Program-made: the position numbers and the translations under genes
The notes under the pieces: model-generated
Told to the model about the DNA's origin: nothing
Seen by the model: only the letters and a program-made list of their open reading frames with translations
Databases searched by the model: none
Source of the DNA: an uncultured candidate division WWE3 bacterium
GTDB lineage: Bacteria > Patescibacteriota > WWE3 > UBA101185 > UBA10185
Length of the DNA stretch: 8,805 nt
Direction of reading: 5' to 3'
Assembly: GCA_938004185.1 (NCBI GenBank)
Contig: CALKWN010000187.1
Location: 1 to 8,805 of the forward strand
In this document: piece after piece, positions 1 to 5,716 of the stretch
Position numbering within the stretch: position 1 is the first letter of the stretch
Layout: each line of letters starts with the position of its first letter

Positions 1-635
1 AGGCTGAGACAGCCCTGCGCATGGCTGAGAAGCTGATGCAGAAATACGGCATCGAACGCGCTCAATTGATTGGTAGCGGCGATAAGCCGGTCTATGACTG
101 GCAGTCTGGGTTCTACGGATTTGGGCGCGAGGGTAAACCCACCTCCAAGGTGCCCCTCTGGTATCAGTGGCTGGTGGTTGCCATCGCTAAGTTTACTGAC
201 ACTATTGTAGTAACCGACCACCATCCCGTGGAGGGGGCGGGTGTTCGATTCAAGGGCGAGGCGGAGGATGTCATCTTGGCGCTCTGGTTCGCTGAGTATC
301 TGAAGGATTGCATCCGTCGGGAAACCCGACAGGCAGGGATGGGCAGCAGCCAGGCGCGTGAGGAATTTCGCAAAGTCATGAGCTTGCGACTTAGTACTCG
401 AATGCGGGAAATGCGTGAGGCACGCAATCAGGCCTTCAGCACTAGCACAGCCCTGGTGGTAGTCAACACCAAGCTTCAAGCCCGAGATAAGCACTTCGGG
501 GGGGCGAGCTATCGCAAAGGGCGTGACGTTCAAATCTCCAACGCTGAGGCTCATCGTAAGGGTTATGATGCAGCTAACCGGGTGCAGTTCAACAACCCCC
601 TGGGCGATGACCATCGCGCCGGCTTCATTAACTGA
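1..635 (+). CDS. DUF2786-type protein, 5' end outside window (partial)
   Basis: The frame is open from the first base (first full codon at position 3), so the ATG at 21 is internal and the true start lies upstream. The first visible residues, AETALRMAEKLMQKYGIE, match the end of the DUF2786 helix, whose usual pattern is EA..A..KAQ.LM.KYGI. The remaining roughly 190 residues look like the alpha-helical domain that commonly follows DUF2786 in phage and bacterial proteins (DUF7168-like). They include a G-E-A-E-D-V-I-L-A-L-W segment, an Arg-rich central helix and a C-terminal A-H-R-K-G-Y-D-A-A-N-R stretch ending N-N-P-L-G. Such proteins are frequent in phage early regions and no biochemical role is known to me. 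About 210 residues are visible. The TGA stop overlaps the GAGGAGA ribosome binding site of the next gene, which suggests translational coupling in one operon. Confidence 0.8.
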   Translation, partial: AETALRMAEKLMQKYGIERAQLIGSGDKPVYDWQSGFYGFGREGKPTSKVPLWYQWLVVAIAKFTDTIVVTDHHPVEGAGVRFKGEAEDVILALWFAEYLKDCIRRETRQAGMGSSQAREEFRKVMSLRLSTRMREMREARNQAFSTSTALVVVNTKLQARDKHFGGASYRKGRDVQISNAEAHRKGYDAANRVQFNNPLGDDHRAGFIN

Positions 636-645
636 GGAGACTAAT

Positions 646-894
646 ATGGGACGCCCTATTGTACTGTCCTGGGTGCGCCAGCGGAAGCTGGTGCTCAAAC
701 CCCGACACTACGCCAAAGTGGAGAATTGCTTGGCTCAGGTGATGAAACAGTCCTTCTGGTTGGCAGACCCTGGAGACGTGTTCGAGGTGGCGCATGCTGA
801 GTTCGGCTTCCAGATCGCCACCGTGAAAGTGGGGGTCAATCAGTTTCAGATCATGGTATCTGAGGACATCACTTCACAGCAGGAGGCGGCATGA
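646..894 (+). CDS. Small unknown phage protein (82 aa)
   Basis: I do not recognise the family. The start is placed at ATG 646 because GAGGAGA (634-640) sits 5 nt upstream. The frame stays open further 5', but that part overlaps the upstream gene and has no ribosome binding site. The protein begins MGRPIVLSWVRQRKLVLKPR, a basic stretch, followed by a mixed alpha/beta sequence with an acidic C-terminus. There is no signal peptide or membrane segment. It starts 10 nt after the upstream stop, and its TGA is embedded in the ATG of the next gene (ATGA overlap), so it is almost certainly co-translated with its neighbours. Confidence 0.7.
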   Translation: MGRPIVLSWVRQRKLVLKPRHYAKVENCLAQVMKQSFWLADPGDVFEVAHAEFGFQIATVKVGVNQFQIMVSEDITSQQEAA

Positions 895-1364
895 TGGGGA
901 GGAGGTACACTATCTACTTCAGGGGCACCAGGGATAACCCTGAGTATCTGACCCGCTCGGAGACTTACACCCACGTCGGGGCCAAAACCAACATTGGCTG
1001 GACCTCCATCATGGAAAGAGCCTCACTGTTCCTCGGGATCGGCGATGTTCCCAGGAGTGTTCGAGGGAGCTCTGAGCTGACCGAAGTAACGGCCCTAGAG
1101 TTTCGGGCGGTAGTTCCTGTAAGTGGACCATTCCCTGAGGAGGCGGACCTCATGATTGAGGAGCTCCAGGGGATGAAAGAGGAACTCGCTAACCGCTCTA
1201 CCAGCAGCCTCAGTTCACTAATAACTGAGGTCTTCGGGGATCGAGCGATTCCTTATATCACCCCCTCAGAGATTGAAGACGCCCTCCGAGACAATGCCGA
1301 CCAGGTCATCAGCTCACTTGTGGAGTACCAGTCCGGTCGGTCGGCGAAAGAGCGCAACCGCTGA
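891..1364 (+). CDS. Unknown phage protein (157 aa)
   Basis: I do not recognise the family. Two consecutive ATGs (891 and 894) follow AGGAGG (881-886), with spacings of 4 and 7 nt. The first gives an ATGA overlap with the upstream stop. The second has the better spacing and may be the real start (156 aa). The N-terminal half is mixed alpha/beta and begins RRYTIYFRGTRDNPEYLT. The C-terminal half is helical and acidic (EEADLMIEELQGMKEELA), with a basic tail (GRSAKERNR). It is the last gene of the left operon: a structured, T-run-ended element follows 24 nt after the TGA. Confidence 0.7.
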   Translation: MMGRRYTIYFRGTRDNPEYLTRSETYTHVGAKTNIGWTSIMERASLFLGIGDVPRSVRGSSELTEVTALEFRAVVPVSGPFPEEADLMIEELQGMKEELANRSTSSLSSLITEVFGDRAIPYITPSEIEDALRDNADQVISSLVEYQSGRSAKERNR

Positions 1365-1388
1365 CTAAGGGACCATTAAGCAAGTTTC

Positions 1389-1474
1389 GTCCGGGGAGAG
1401 CACGTCGGCGCGGCGACGATAAATAGCCCGTAAGGTGCAACTTCTCCTAGTGTAGCCACTCCCCGGACATTTTT
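1389..1474 (+). ncRNA. Candidate structured RNA or operon-end element with an anti-Shine-Dalgarno segment
   Basis: A perfect 10-bp inverted repeat, GTCCGGGGAG (1389-1398) and CTCCCCGGAC (1459-1468), encloses a 60-nt interior and is followed at once by ATTTTTC, as in an intrinsic terminator. The interior can form CGTCG (1403-1407) with CGACG (1414-1418) around a 6-nt loop. A small AGTG-TAGC-CACT hairpin (1449-1460) would compete with the innermost pairs of the outer stem. The segment TTCTCCTAGTG (1442-1452) is perfectly complementary to the ribosome binding site region of the DUF932 gene (1541-1551). The T-run orientation favours the + strand. The element could be the 3' end of the left operon's mRNA, a processed small RNA, or a cis-acting leader on read-through transcripts. 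It matches no RNA family I know. Confidence 0.5.
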
Positions 1475-1490
1475 CTTTAGCTTAAGAAAA
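1471..1490. repeat. A/T-rich inverted repeat abutting promoter P1
   Basis: TTTTCTT (1471-1477) and AAGAAAA (1484-1490) form a perfect 7-bp inverted repeat with a 6-nt centre, ending 3 nt before the -35 box of P1. It could be an operator for a dimeric regulator, an UP-like A/T tract, or part of bidirectional termination. The sequence alone does not distinguish these. Confidence 0.4.
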
Positions 1491-1493
1491 CTG

Positions 1494-1522
1494 TTGACTC
1501 CACCTATAAGCTATGGGACAAT
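1494..1522 (+). promoter_or_regulatory. Promoter P1 (sigma70-like, extended -10) for the DUF932 gene
   Basis: TTGACT (1494-1499), a 17-bp spacer and GACAAT (1517-1522), with a TGG extended -10. Predicted transcription start is near 1529, giving a leader of about 30 nt before the ATG at 1558. The segment TGGGACAATGGCC is nearly identical to that of promoter P2 near 3360, so this is likely a phage promoter class read by host RNA polymerase. Confidence 0.7.
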
Positions 1523-1540
1523 GGCCTCACGCTAATCACT

Positions 1541-1551
1541 CACTAGGAGAA
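1541..1551 (+). promoter_or_regulatory. Ribosome binding site of the DUF932 gene, target of an upstream complementary segment
   Basis: CACTAGGAGAA contains the AGGAGAA Shine-Dalgarno core, 6 nt before the ATG at 1558. This decides the start over the in-frame ATG at 1513, which lies in the P1 -10 region and has no ribosome binding site. All 11 bases are the reverse complement of 1442-1452. Confidence 0.75.
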
Positions 1552-1557
1552 ACCCCC

Positions 1558-2526
1558 ATGTCTCATGAACTCAATATGCAAAACGGCAAAGCTTCCATGG
1601 CCTACGTGGGCGACACCCCTTGGCATGGCCTAGGTCAGAAGTTGACTGAGGCTGCTACCATCGACGATTGGAAGCGGGAGGCCGGCATGTCCTACACCAT
1701 TAAACCCGCCCAGATGACCGCGACAGCTGAGGGTCTGTCCTCCCCAATCCACGTCCCGAACAAAGTCGCTTTGTACCGCGATGACACTGAGGAGGTCCTA
1801 GGGGTTGTTGGGAGTCGTTATAAGGTGGTCCAGCCTGAAGAGGTGCTGGAGTTCTTCCAGGACCTGGTTGAAGAGCGGGGCTTCGTGCTCGACACCGCTG
1901 GGGTGTTGTTTAACGGCTCCAAATACTGGGCCATGGCACGCACTCCGCACGAGCTTCGGATGGATAACGACATGGTGAAGGAACATCTGCTGTTGGCCAC
2001 GGCATGCGACGGTAGCCTCGCAACCACCGCTCGATATGTTCGCACTCGAGTCGTGTGCAATAACACTATCCAGGCAGCAATGGGGGAGGATCGAGGTCGC
2101 AGCCCCATCATCCGCGTGGAACATCGCTCAACGTTTGATGCAACGGCGGTTAAGAAAGAGCTCCAGCTGTTGGATGAGAGCTGGAAGGAATTCACAGACA
2201 CCGCCCAACGCCTGGCGGATCGGCGGGTGAGCTACGAGGAAGCTGCACGGTATTTCATTGACGTCTACGGCGATCTTGAGCTGCCAATGGCGGAGCAATC
2301 CTCAAAGATCCCCGAAGAGACCTACATGAACTTCATTACCAATAACTACTTGGGCTCGGATCTGATTGCCGCCCAGGGAACAGCGTGGGGGCTGCTAAAC
2401 GTGGTGACTGAGCGCGTTGACTGGCACACGGGCAAGGTCCAGGATCGTCGCTTGAAGTCAGCCTGGCTGGGGAAAGGCGCTGAGCTTAAAATGACGGCCT
2501 ACCTCAAAGCAAAGAAGCTCCTGTAG
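1558..2526 (+). CDS. DUF932 family phage/plasmid-like protein (TIGR03299 type)
   Basis: This 322-residue protein has the hallmark N-terminal TPWHGLG motif (residues 20-26) after MAYVGDT. The DUF932 body follows: a VVGSRYKVVQPEEVLEF segment (around 82-98), a V-C-N-N-T core near the middle, and a C-terminal region ending in the typical K-A-W-L-G-like and helical stretch. Length agrees with the family. DUF932 proteins are widespread in phages and plasmids, often among early or replication-region genes, and their biochemical role is not established as far as I know. There is no membrane segment or signal peptide. The gene is the first of the P1 transcription unit and has its own strong ribosome binding site. 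That site is perfectly complementary to a segment of the upstream structured element, which suggests post-transcriptional control. Confidence 0.88.
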   Translation: MSHELNMQNGKASMAYVGDTPWHGLGQKLTEAATIDDWKREAGMSYTIKPAQMTATAEGLSSPIHVPNKVALYRDDTEEVLGVVGSRYKVVQPEEVLEFFQDLVEERGFVLDTAGVLFNGSKYWAMARTPHELRMDNDMVKEHLLLATACDGSLATTARYVRTRVVCNNTIQAAMGEDRGRSPIIRVEHRSTFDATAVKKELQLLDESWKEFTDTAQRLADRRVSYEEAARYFIDVYGDLELPMAEQSSKIPEETYMNFITNNYLGSDLIAAQGTAWGLLNVVTERVDWHTGKVQDRRLKSAWLGKGAELKMTAYLKAKKLL

Positions 2527-2532
2527 CCCTCC

Positions 2533-2555
2533 GCCCCTTCGGGGGCCAACTTTTT
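2533..2555 (+). terminator. Weak terminator-like UUCG hairpin
   Basis: GCCCC-TTCG-GGGGC (2533-2546) forms a 5-bp stem capped by a cUUCGg tetraloop, with TTTTT (2551-2555) only 4 nt beyond it. The T-run touches the GGAGA ribosome binding site of the next gene. It may be a partial terminator or attenuator reducing expression downstream of DUF932, or an mRNA 3'-end stabiliser. Confidence 0.45.
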
Positions 2556-2565
2556 GGAGACGATG

Positions 2566-2754
2566 ATGGACAAGAAGCGATACGAGGTTAAGTACCTGGA
2601 CCCGGAGACTGAGGAGTGGGTCACCGAAGAGGTCTGGTTCGATGATTCCCCGGACCTTCCAGCTAACGACGCGGCGGAAGACTACGCCTACTCCAGAGGG
2701 GACAAAGGACCTTACGTAGTGACTGAGATTGTTCCAAAGGTTCGGGGGAAATAG
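2566..2754 (+). CDS. Small acidic phage protein of unknown function (62 aa)
   Basis: I do not recognise the family. ATG 2566 is chosen because GGAGA (2556-2560) is 5 nt away. ATG 2563 is only 2 nt from that site, and the in-frame TTG at 2554 overlaps it. The protein is strongly acidic: an early DPETEEWVTEE stretch is followed by VWFDDSPDLPANDAAEDYAY. The short length, high acidity and lack of membrane segments are typical of small phage accessory proteins that bind host proteins or mimic DNA, but nothing here shows either role. The next gene begins directly after its TAG with no intergenic base. Confidence 0.65.
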   Translation: MDKKRYEVKYLDPETEEWVTEEVWFDDSPDLPANDAAEDYAYSRGDKGPYVVTEIVPKVRGK

Positions 2755-3327
2755 GTGGCCACGATAACTGTCAGCTTTCCAGGGGTAGGAGTCTGCCGGG
2801 TCAATATGCAGACGCTGGTGTTCTTAACCCGTCACATGCGCTATAGCTACCTTTACGTCGGTGAAACCGACCGGTACAAGTACTTCCTAACGTTGCAGTC
2901 GGGCACCATAGACCTGGAGCGGCACGGTCAGGACTCAGAGTTTGTTAAAAAAGAGATTGTGCCGTATAGCCGGTGCAGCCTCAAGCACGCCGCAAAGATT
3001 TACAGCACATCAACCCTGGGTCGTACTGACAAAGCGGCGGCAGTAATCTCTGCCATCCTGAAGTCGAAGGACAGTGAGACCCGGTTTATTGCCCCCCAGG
3101 TTGGGAAAAGCGGTGAACGCGAGCGATTGTCAAAACAAGAGCGGTCACAGTTACGGGCAAACACCCTGTCTCTTAAGCAGCTGGCTGCTCAGGTAGGCAT
3201 CACCAGTCAACACCTGCGGTCACTCCTTCGCAGAAGCAACCTGGAGAAGCCGGGGGGGCGCTGGGCCTGGCCTAAGTCCCAGTCTCCAGCACTGATTAAG
3301 CAGATAAAAAACCTGATGAAATCCTAG
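2755..3327 (+). CDS. Unknown protein with C-terminal helix-turn-helix-like 'RWAW' module (190 aa)
   Basis: GTG start immediately after the preceding TAG, with a G-rich GGGGGAA ribosome binding site about 5 nt upstream, so translation is probably coupled. Residues 1-115 are an unrecognised mixed alpha/beta domain rich in Tyr (around 30-44) and basic residues. Residues 137-189 resemble a small helix-turn-helix: SLKQLAAQVGITSQHLRSLL followed by RR and a conserved R-W-A-W at 169-172. The same module occurs in the next gene (residues 36-90). The two align without gaps over 34 residues, with 12 identities including L, K, L, R, LRR and RWAW. The likely role is nucleic-acid binding, perhaps regulation. 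This is inferred from the helical pattern and the Arg-rich module, not from a recognised family. Confidence 0.75.
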   Translation: MATITVSFPGVGVCRVNMQTLVFLTRHMRYSYLYVGETDRYKYFLTLQSGTIDLERHGQDSEFVKKEIVPYSRCSLKHAAKIYSTSTLGRTDKAAAVISAILKSKDSETRFIAPQVGKSGERERLSKQERSQLRANTLSLKQLAAQVGITSQHLRSLLRRSNLEKPGGRWAWPKSQSPALIKQIKNLMKS

Positions 3328-3336
3328 CCGGACCTA

Positions 3337-3366
3337 TTGACAGGCGCCAGTGGATTTTGGGATAAT
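3337..3366 (+). promoter_or_regulatory. Promoter P2 (sigma70-like, extended -10)
   Basis: TTGACA (perfect -35, 3337-3342), an 18-bp spacer and GATAAT (3361-3366) with TGG just upstream. The segment TGGGATAATGGCC differs from that of P1 by one base. Predicted transcription start is near 3373, giving an untranslated leader of about 47 nt that ends in the AAGGAG ribosome binding site at 3407-3412. This is the strongest-looking promoter in the window. Confidence 0.8.
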
Positions 3367-3419
3367 GGCCCTACGTTCTGAAAGGAACACCAATTCAACT
3401 AAGTTTAAGGAGCAACACC

Positions 3420-3824
3420 ATGGCACGAGCCAAGAAAGCAGTAGCCCAAGAGGATGAAGTGAAGAAGGTCTCCCCGAAAACCTCCAAGAAAGCCCCGATG
3501 AGTGAGGAGACCGGCCCCGATGACCTGGTAACCCTGAAGGACCTGTGCGAAGCGCGTGACATCCTGCCGCGAGACGCTCGAATTCAGCTGCGTCGCAAGT
3601 TCAACCGTGACGAAAATGCCCGTTGGGCCTGGGCGCCGGGTTCCAAGGAGCTGGCTGAAATCGAGGACTTCCTGGACGGGTACGTGGACCGTAAGGCCGC
3701 TCGTGCTGCTGGCAAGGACGACGAAAGCGACCAGCCCGCAGCTAAGCCGAAACGTTCGGCCAAAGCAAAACGTGCCAAGAAGGCCGTTGATGAGGAAGAT
3801 TACGACGACGACGACGACGAATAA
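3420..3824 (+). CDS. Highly charged putative DNA-binding protein with 'RWAW' module and acidic tail (134 aa)
   Basis: ATG 3420 lies 7 nt after AAGGAG. There are three regions. Residues 1-30 are a Lys/Ala-rich tail resembling histone-like or nucleoid proteins. Residues 36-90 are the helix-turn-helix-like module shared with the upstream gene, with LRRKFN and R-W-A-W at 68-71. Residues 91-134 are a low-complexity tail, first basic (KPKRSAKAKRAKKA), then strongly acidic and ending D-Y-D-D-D-D-D-E, encoded by a GAC repeat. Acidic tails are typical of single-strand-binding proteins and other replication scaffolds, so a role in binding or organising phage DNA is plausible but inferred. The gene has its own strong promoter and its own terminator, which suggests high independent expression. 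Confidence 0.8.
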   Translation: MARAKKAVAQEDEVKKVSPKTSKKAPMSEETGPDDLVTLKDLCEARDILPRDARIQLRRKFNRDENARWAWAPGSKELAEIEDFLDGYVDRKAARAAGKDDESDQPAAKPKRSAKAKRAKKAVDEEDYDDDDDE

Positions 3825-3852
3825 TCACGTCTGAGGTCCCCCACCAACGAGG

Positions 3853-3881
3853 AGCCCGGGATTGACCCCTCGGGCTTTTTT
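3853..3881 (+). terminator. Intrinsic terminator after the charged DNA-binding protein gene
   Basis: AGCCCG (3853-3858) pairs with CGGGCT (3871-3876), extended by GG/CC across a one-base bulge, and is followed by a six-T run (3876-3881). I see no promoter between this hairpin and the kinase gene at 3906, so that gene probably depends on read-through. Confidence 0.8.
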
Positions 3882-3905
3882 ACCGCTATTTAAGGAGAAA
3901 GTCTC

Positions 3906-4871
3906 ATGAACGGGCTAATTATCGTTGAGGGCTGCGACTTCACTGGCAAGAGCACCCTCATCGCTCGACTGGCTAAAGACCTGAAGGCTATTGCATACAA
4001 GGAATGCGACATCCCGTCAAACCCCGATAAGGCTCAGGCCTGGGTGGAACAAGTTAACTCTTTGTCCCGCGACCGCATTATCATTGCGGATCGATGCCCT
4101 GCCATCTCGGAGTACATCTACGGGCCCGTCCTTCGACAGGTGCACTCCCTCACCCTCCATCAATCCTTGCGCAAGCTGTCTAACCTCAACAACCTAAAGG
4201 CAATTGTCCACTGTGACCCCGGTCTGGGTCAAGTGATGAGCTGTGATAACGAGGTCGACCAGCTGGAAGGGGTTGTTTCAAACCTGCGGGTACTTCATGA
4301 GGTCTATGGGTCGTACATGGACACTTTGAGATCTATGGGACTCCATCCGATATCTAAGGTGATTTGTCAGTATGATTGGACTCAGCCGAATGGGTACGAG
4401 GGCCTCCTGACCAGCCTTTGCACGAAGCTACACCCTGAGGACCCAGAGGCCGCCATGGTTCACGCCTTCCACAAGAAGTTTGGCGTTCCTGAGACCTGGT
4501 GCCCTGAAGATCGTCCTTCTCGGGAGGTCTTTGAGTTCCGCTCTAAGTTTCTGCAGGAGGAGCTTAACGAGTTTATCAGTGCCATGGGGGGTGAGGAAGA
4601 GAGCCTGGTTAAGGGATTTGATGCGCTGTTGGACCTAGTCTATGTGGCCAAAGGCACCGCGCTCATGATGGGGGTCACCCCCACTGCCTGGGCCCAAGGG
4701 ATGGCAGAGGTTCAGCGTGCCAACCTCAGCAAAGTCCGAGCAACCGACGCGACTCAGTCTAAGCGGGGTTCTACCTTGGACGTTGTTAAGCCCCAGGGCT
4801 GGCATGGTCCGGAGGACCGATTGAAAGAGATCCTTCGCAGTCTTGGGCTCCCAGTTAAGGAGCAACCCTGA
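3906..4871 (+). CDS. dNMP (thymidylate) kinase-like / MazG-like nucleotide pyrophosphohydrolase fusion
   Basis: 321 residues, ATG 6 nt after AAGGAGAAA. The N-terminal domain (about 1-175) is a P-loop kinase of the thymidylate-kinase type: beta strand LIIVEGCD, Walker A as GCDFTGKST (9-17), and IIIADRCP (58-65) at the DR motif position of dNMP kinases. The C-terminal domain (about 183-313) fits the all-alpha MazG/phosphoribosyl-ATP pyrophosphohydrolase-like phage family. It has FHKKFGVP (188-195), the metal-binding EELNE (218-222), FDALLDLVYVAKGTALMMG (238-256), a following RANLSK, and DVVKPQGW near the end. The kinase would phosphorylate a dNMP while the other domain would cleave an (d)NTP to (d)NMP and pyrophosphate. 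The pairing makes sense if the two act on different bases, as T4 gp1 and gp56 do. The stop overlaps the next start by one base. Confidence 0.82.
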   Translation: MNGLIIVEGCDFTGKSTLIARLAKDLKAIAYKECDIPSNPDKAQAWVEQVNSLSRDRIIIADRCPAISEYIYGPVLRQVHSLTLHQSLRKLSNLNNLKAIVHCDPGLGQVMSCDNEVDQLEGVVSNLRVLHEVYGSYMDTLRSMGLHPISKVICQYDWTQPNGYEGLLTSLCTKLHPEDPEAAMVHAFHKKFGVPETWCPEDRPSREVFEFRSKFLQEELNEFISAMGGEEESLVKGFDALLDLVYVAKGTALMMGVTPTAWAQGMAEVQRANLSKVRATDATQSKRGSTLDVVKPQGWHGPEDRLKEILRSLGLPVKEQP

Positions 4872-5716
4872 TGAGCATGAAGGAGTCCTGGATTCGGCAT
4901 GCAATCACCCTGTCTGCCATGCCAGCCGACTTGTATTCAGGCAGCCGCAAAATCCTCAGAAACATCCGCCTAGAGTTCAATCCGGACATGGACCTCACCC
5001 TCTCAGATGCGGGGTACAGCCGTAACAAGATGCACCAGCTCAGACGTAACTACCTCCATGAGGAGAGCATCACGGCTGCGTCGGGCCTATGGGATGAGTA
5101 TCGGGAGAAGCCAAGGTACCGGTCGGTGGCTATTTCCTGCTTCGCCCGGCTGGTGAAGGACCATGGGGGGCCACGAGGCAGCAAGATGGGGTCTTGCCTT
5201 CTGGCGGTCACCATTACCATGCTCAACAGACGTGAGGCGGAGGTCAATATGCACTACCGCACTACGGAATTCTTGAAGAAGTTTCCGGCTGACCTCATCT
5301 TTCTGTATGAGGACATCCTCTCCCGCTTCAACCTGGAGGGGATGGCCATTAAGCGGGTGGTTGCTCACTTCGACAATATCACCTTCCACCCGGCTTACTT
5401 TGTGACAATTGTTCCACACCTTAAGGACCCCATTAAGTCTTTAGAGACCATTCGTCAAACCGACCAGTTGTGTTTTGATTGGATACTTAAGTGGACGGCC
5501 CGATACCTAATTCCGGAACAGGGCCGGGGCATCCAGAAGTTCGCTCAGGCGGTAAGGGTTAAGATGGACGCTGAGAAGCGAATCACTGGTAAGACCCGTG
5601 ACCGACTGATCCAATACATCGACGAGCACCACCCGGGGTTCGCTCGTAGTTCGTATGATGACGCCGTTGCTAGTGTTTCCCAGAGAAAGGCTCGGCGGAC
5701 ACCTAGCACGAGTTGA
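4871..5716 (+). CDS. Divergent thymidylate-synthase-like protein (putative)
   Basis: 281 residues, ATG 8 nt after AAGGAG (4857-4862) and overlapping the kinase stop by one base (TGATG). Not obvious by overall similarity, but the centre carries a thymidylate synthase (TS) active-site pattern: G-S-C109, then 21 residues on R130 in HYRTTEFLKKFPADL, then exactly 11 on D141. E. coli TS has C146, R166 (20 on) and N177 (11 on) in RSCDVFLGLPFNI. E133 falls at the TS Asp169 position and P139 is conserved. A later FHPAYF (172-177) falls near the HxY nucleotide-binding motif of TS. The first 80 residues and the last 90 (rich in basic helices) are unrecognised. It may be a second pyrimidine C5-modifying enzyme or a catalytically altered relative. 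The assignment rests on motif spacing only. Confidence 0.5.
   Translation: MSMKESWIRHAITLSAMPADLYSGSRKILRNIRLEFNPDMDLTLSDAGYSRNKMHQLRRNYLHEESITAASGLWDEYREKPRYRSVAISCFARLVKDHGGPRGSKMGSCLLAVTITMLNRREAEVNMHYRTTEFLKKFPADLIFLYEDILSRFNLEGMAIKRVVAHFDNITFHPAYFVTIVPHLKDPIKSLETIRQTDQLCFDWILKWTARYLIPEQGRGIQKFAQAVRVKMDAEKRITGKTRDRLIQYIDEHHPGFARSSYDDAVASVSQRKARRTPSTS

Noticed and set aside
523..645. In-frame ATG at 523 as start of the 82-residue gene
   Set aside because: The extension lies wholly inside the upstream gene and has no ribosome binding site. ATG 646 has GAGGAGA 5 nt before it.
1443..1457. The minus strand reads GGCTACACTAGGAGAA, recalling a stretch of the ColE1-type plasmid origin
   Set aside because: Only a short resemblance, with no surrounding RNA I/RNA II structure. 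Treated as coincidence.
1389..1469. Possible tRNA: about 81 nt with a 7-10 bp terminal stem and a following A
   Set aside because: No TTC-type T-arm next to the acceptor strand, no D-loop G-G, and the inner hairpin has a 6-nt loop. It does not fold as a cloverleaf.
1513..1557. In-frame ATG at 1513 as start of the DUF932 gene
   Set aside because: It lies in the -10 region of P1, has no ribosome binding site, and would not be in a P1 transcript. ATG 1558 has AGGAGAA at good spacing and gives the expected family N-terminus.
1798..2201. Two long antisense frames within the DUF932 gene
   Set aside because: No ribosome binding sites, Ser/Cys-rich low-quality sequence, and fully covered by a recognised gene. 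They are reading-frame shadows.
3803..3821. GAC repeat as a tandem-repeat element
   Set aside because: It is the Asp-rich coding end of the charged protein. It is too short and in frame to call a separate repeat.
3556..3834. 92-codon + strand frame overlapping the charged DNA-binding protein
   Set aside because: Shifted frame of a well-supported gene, with a poly-Thr end caused by the GAC repeat and no ribosome binding site.
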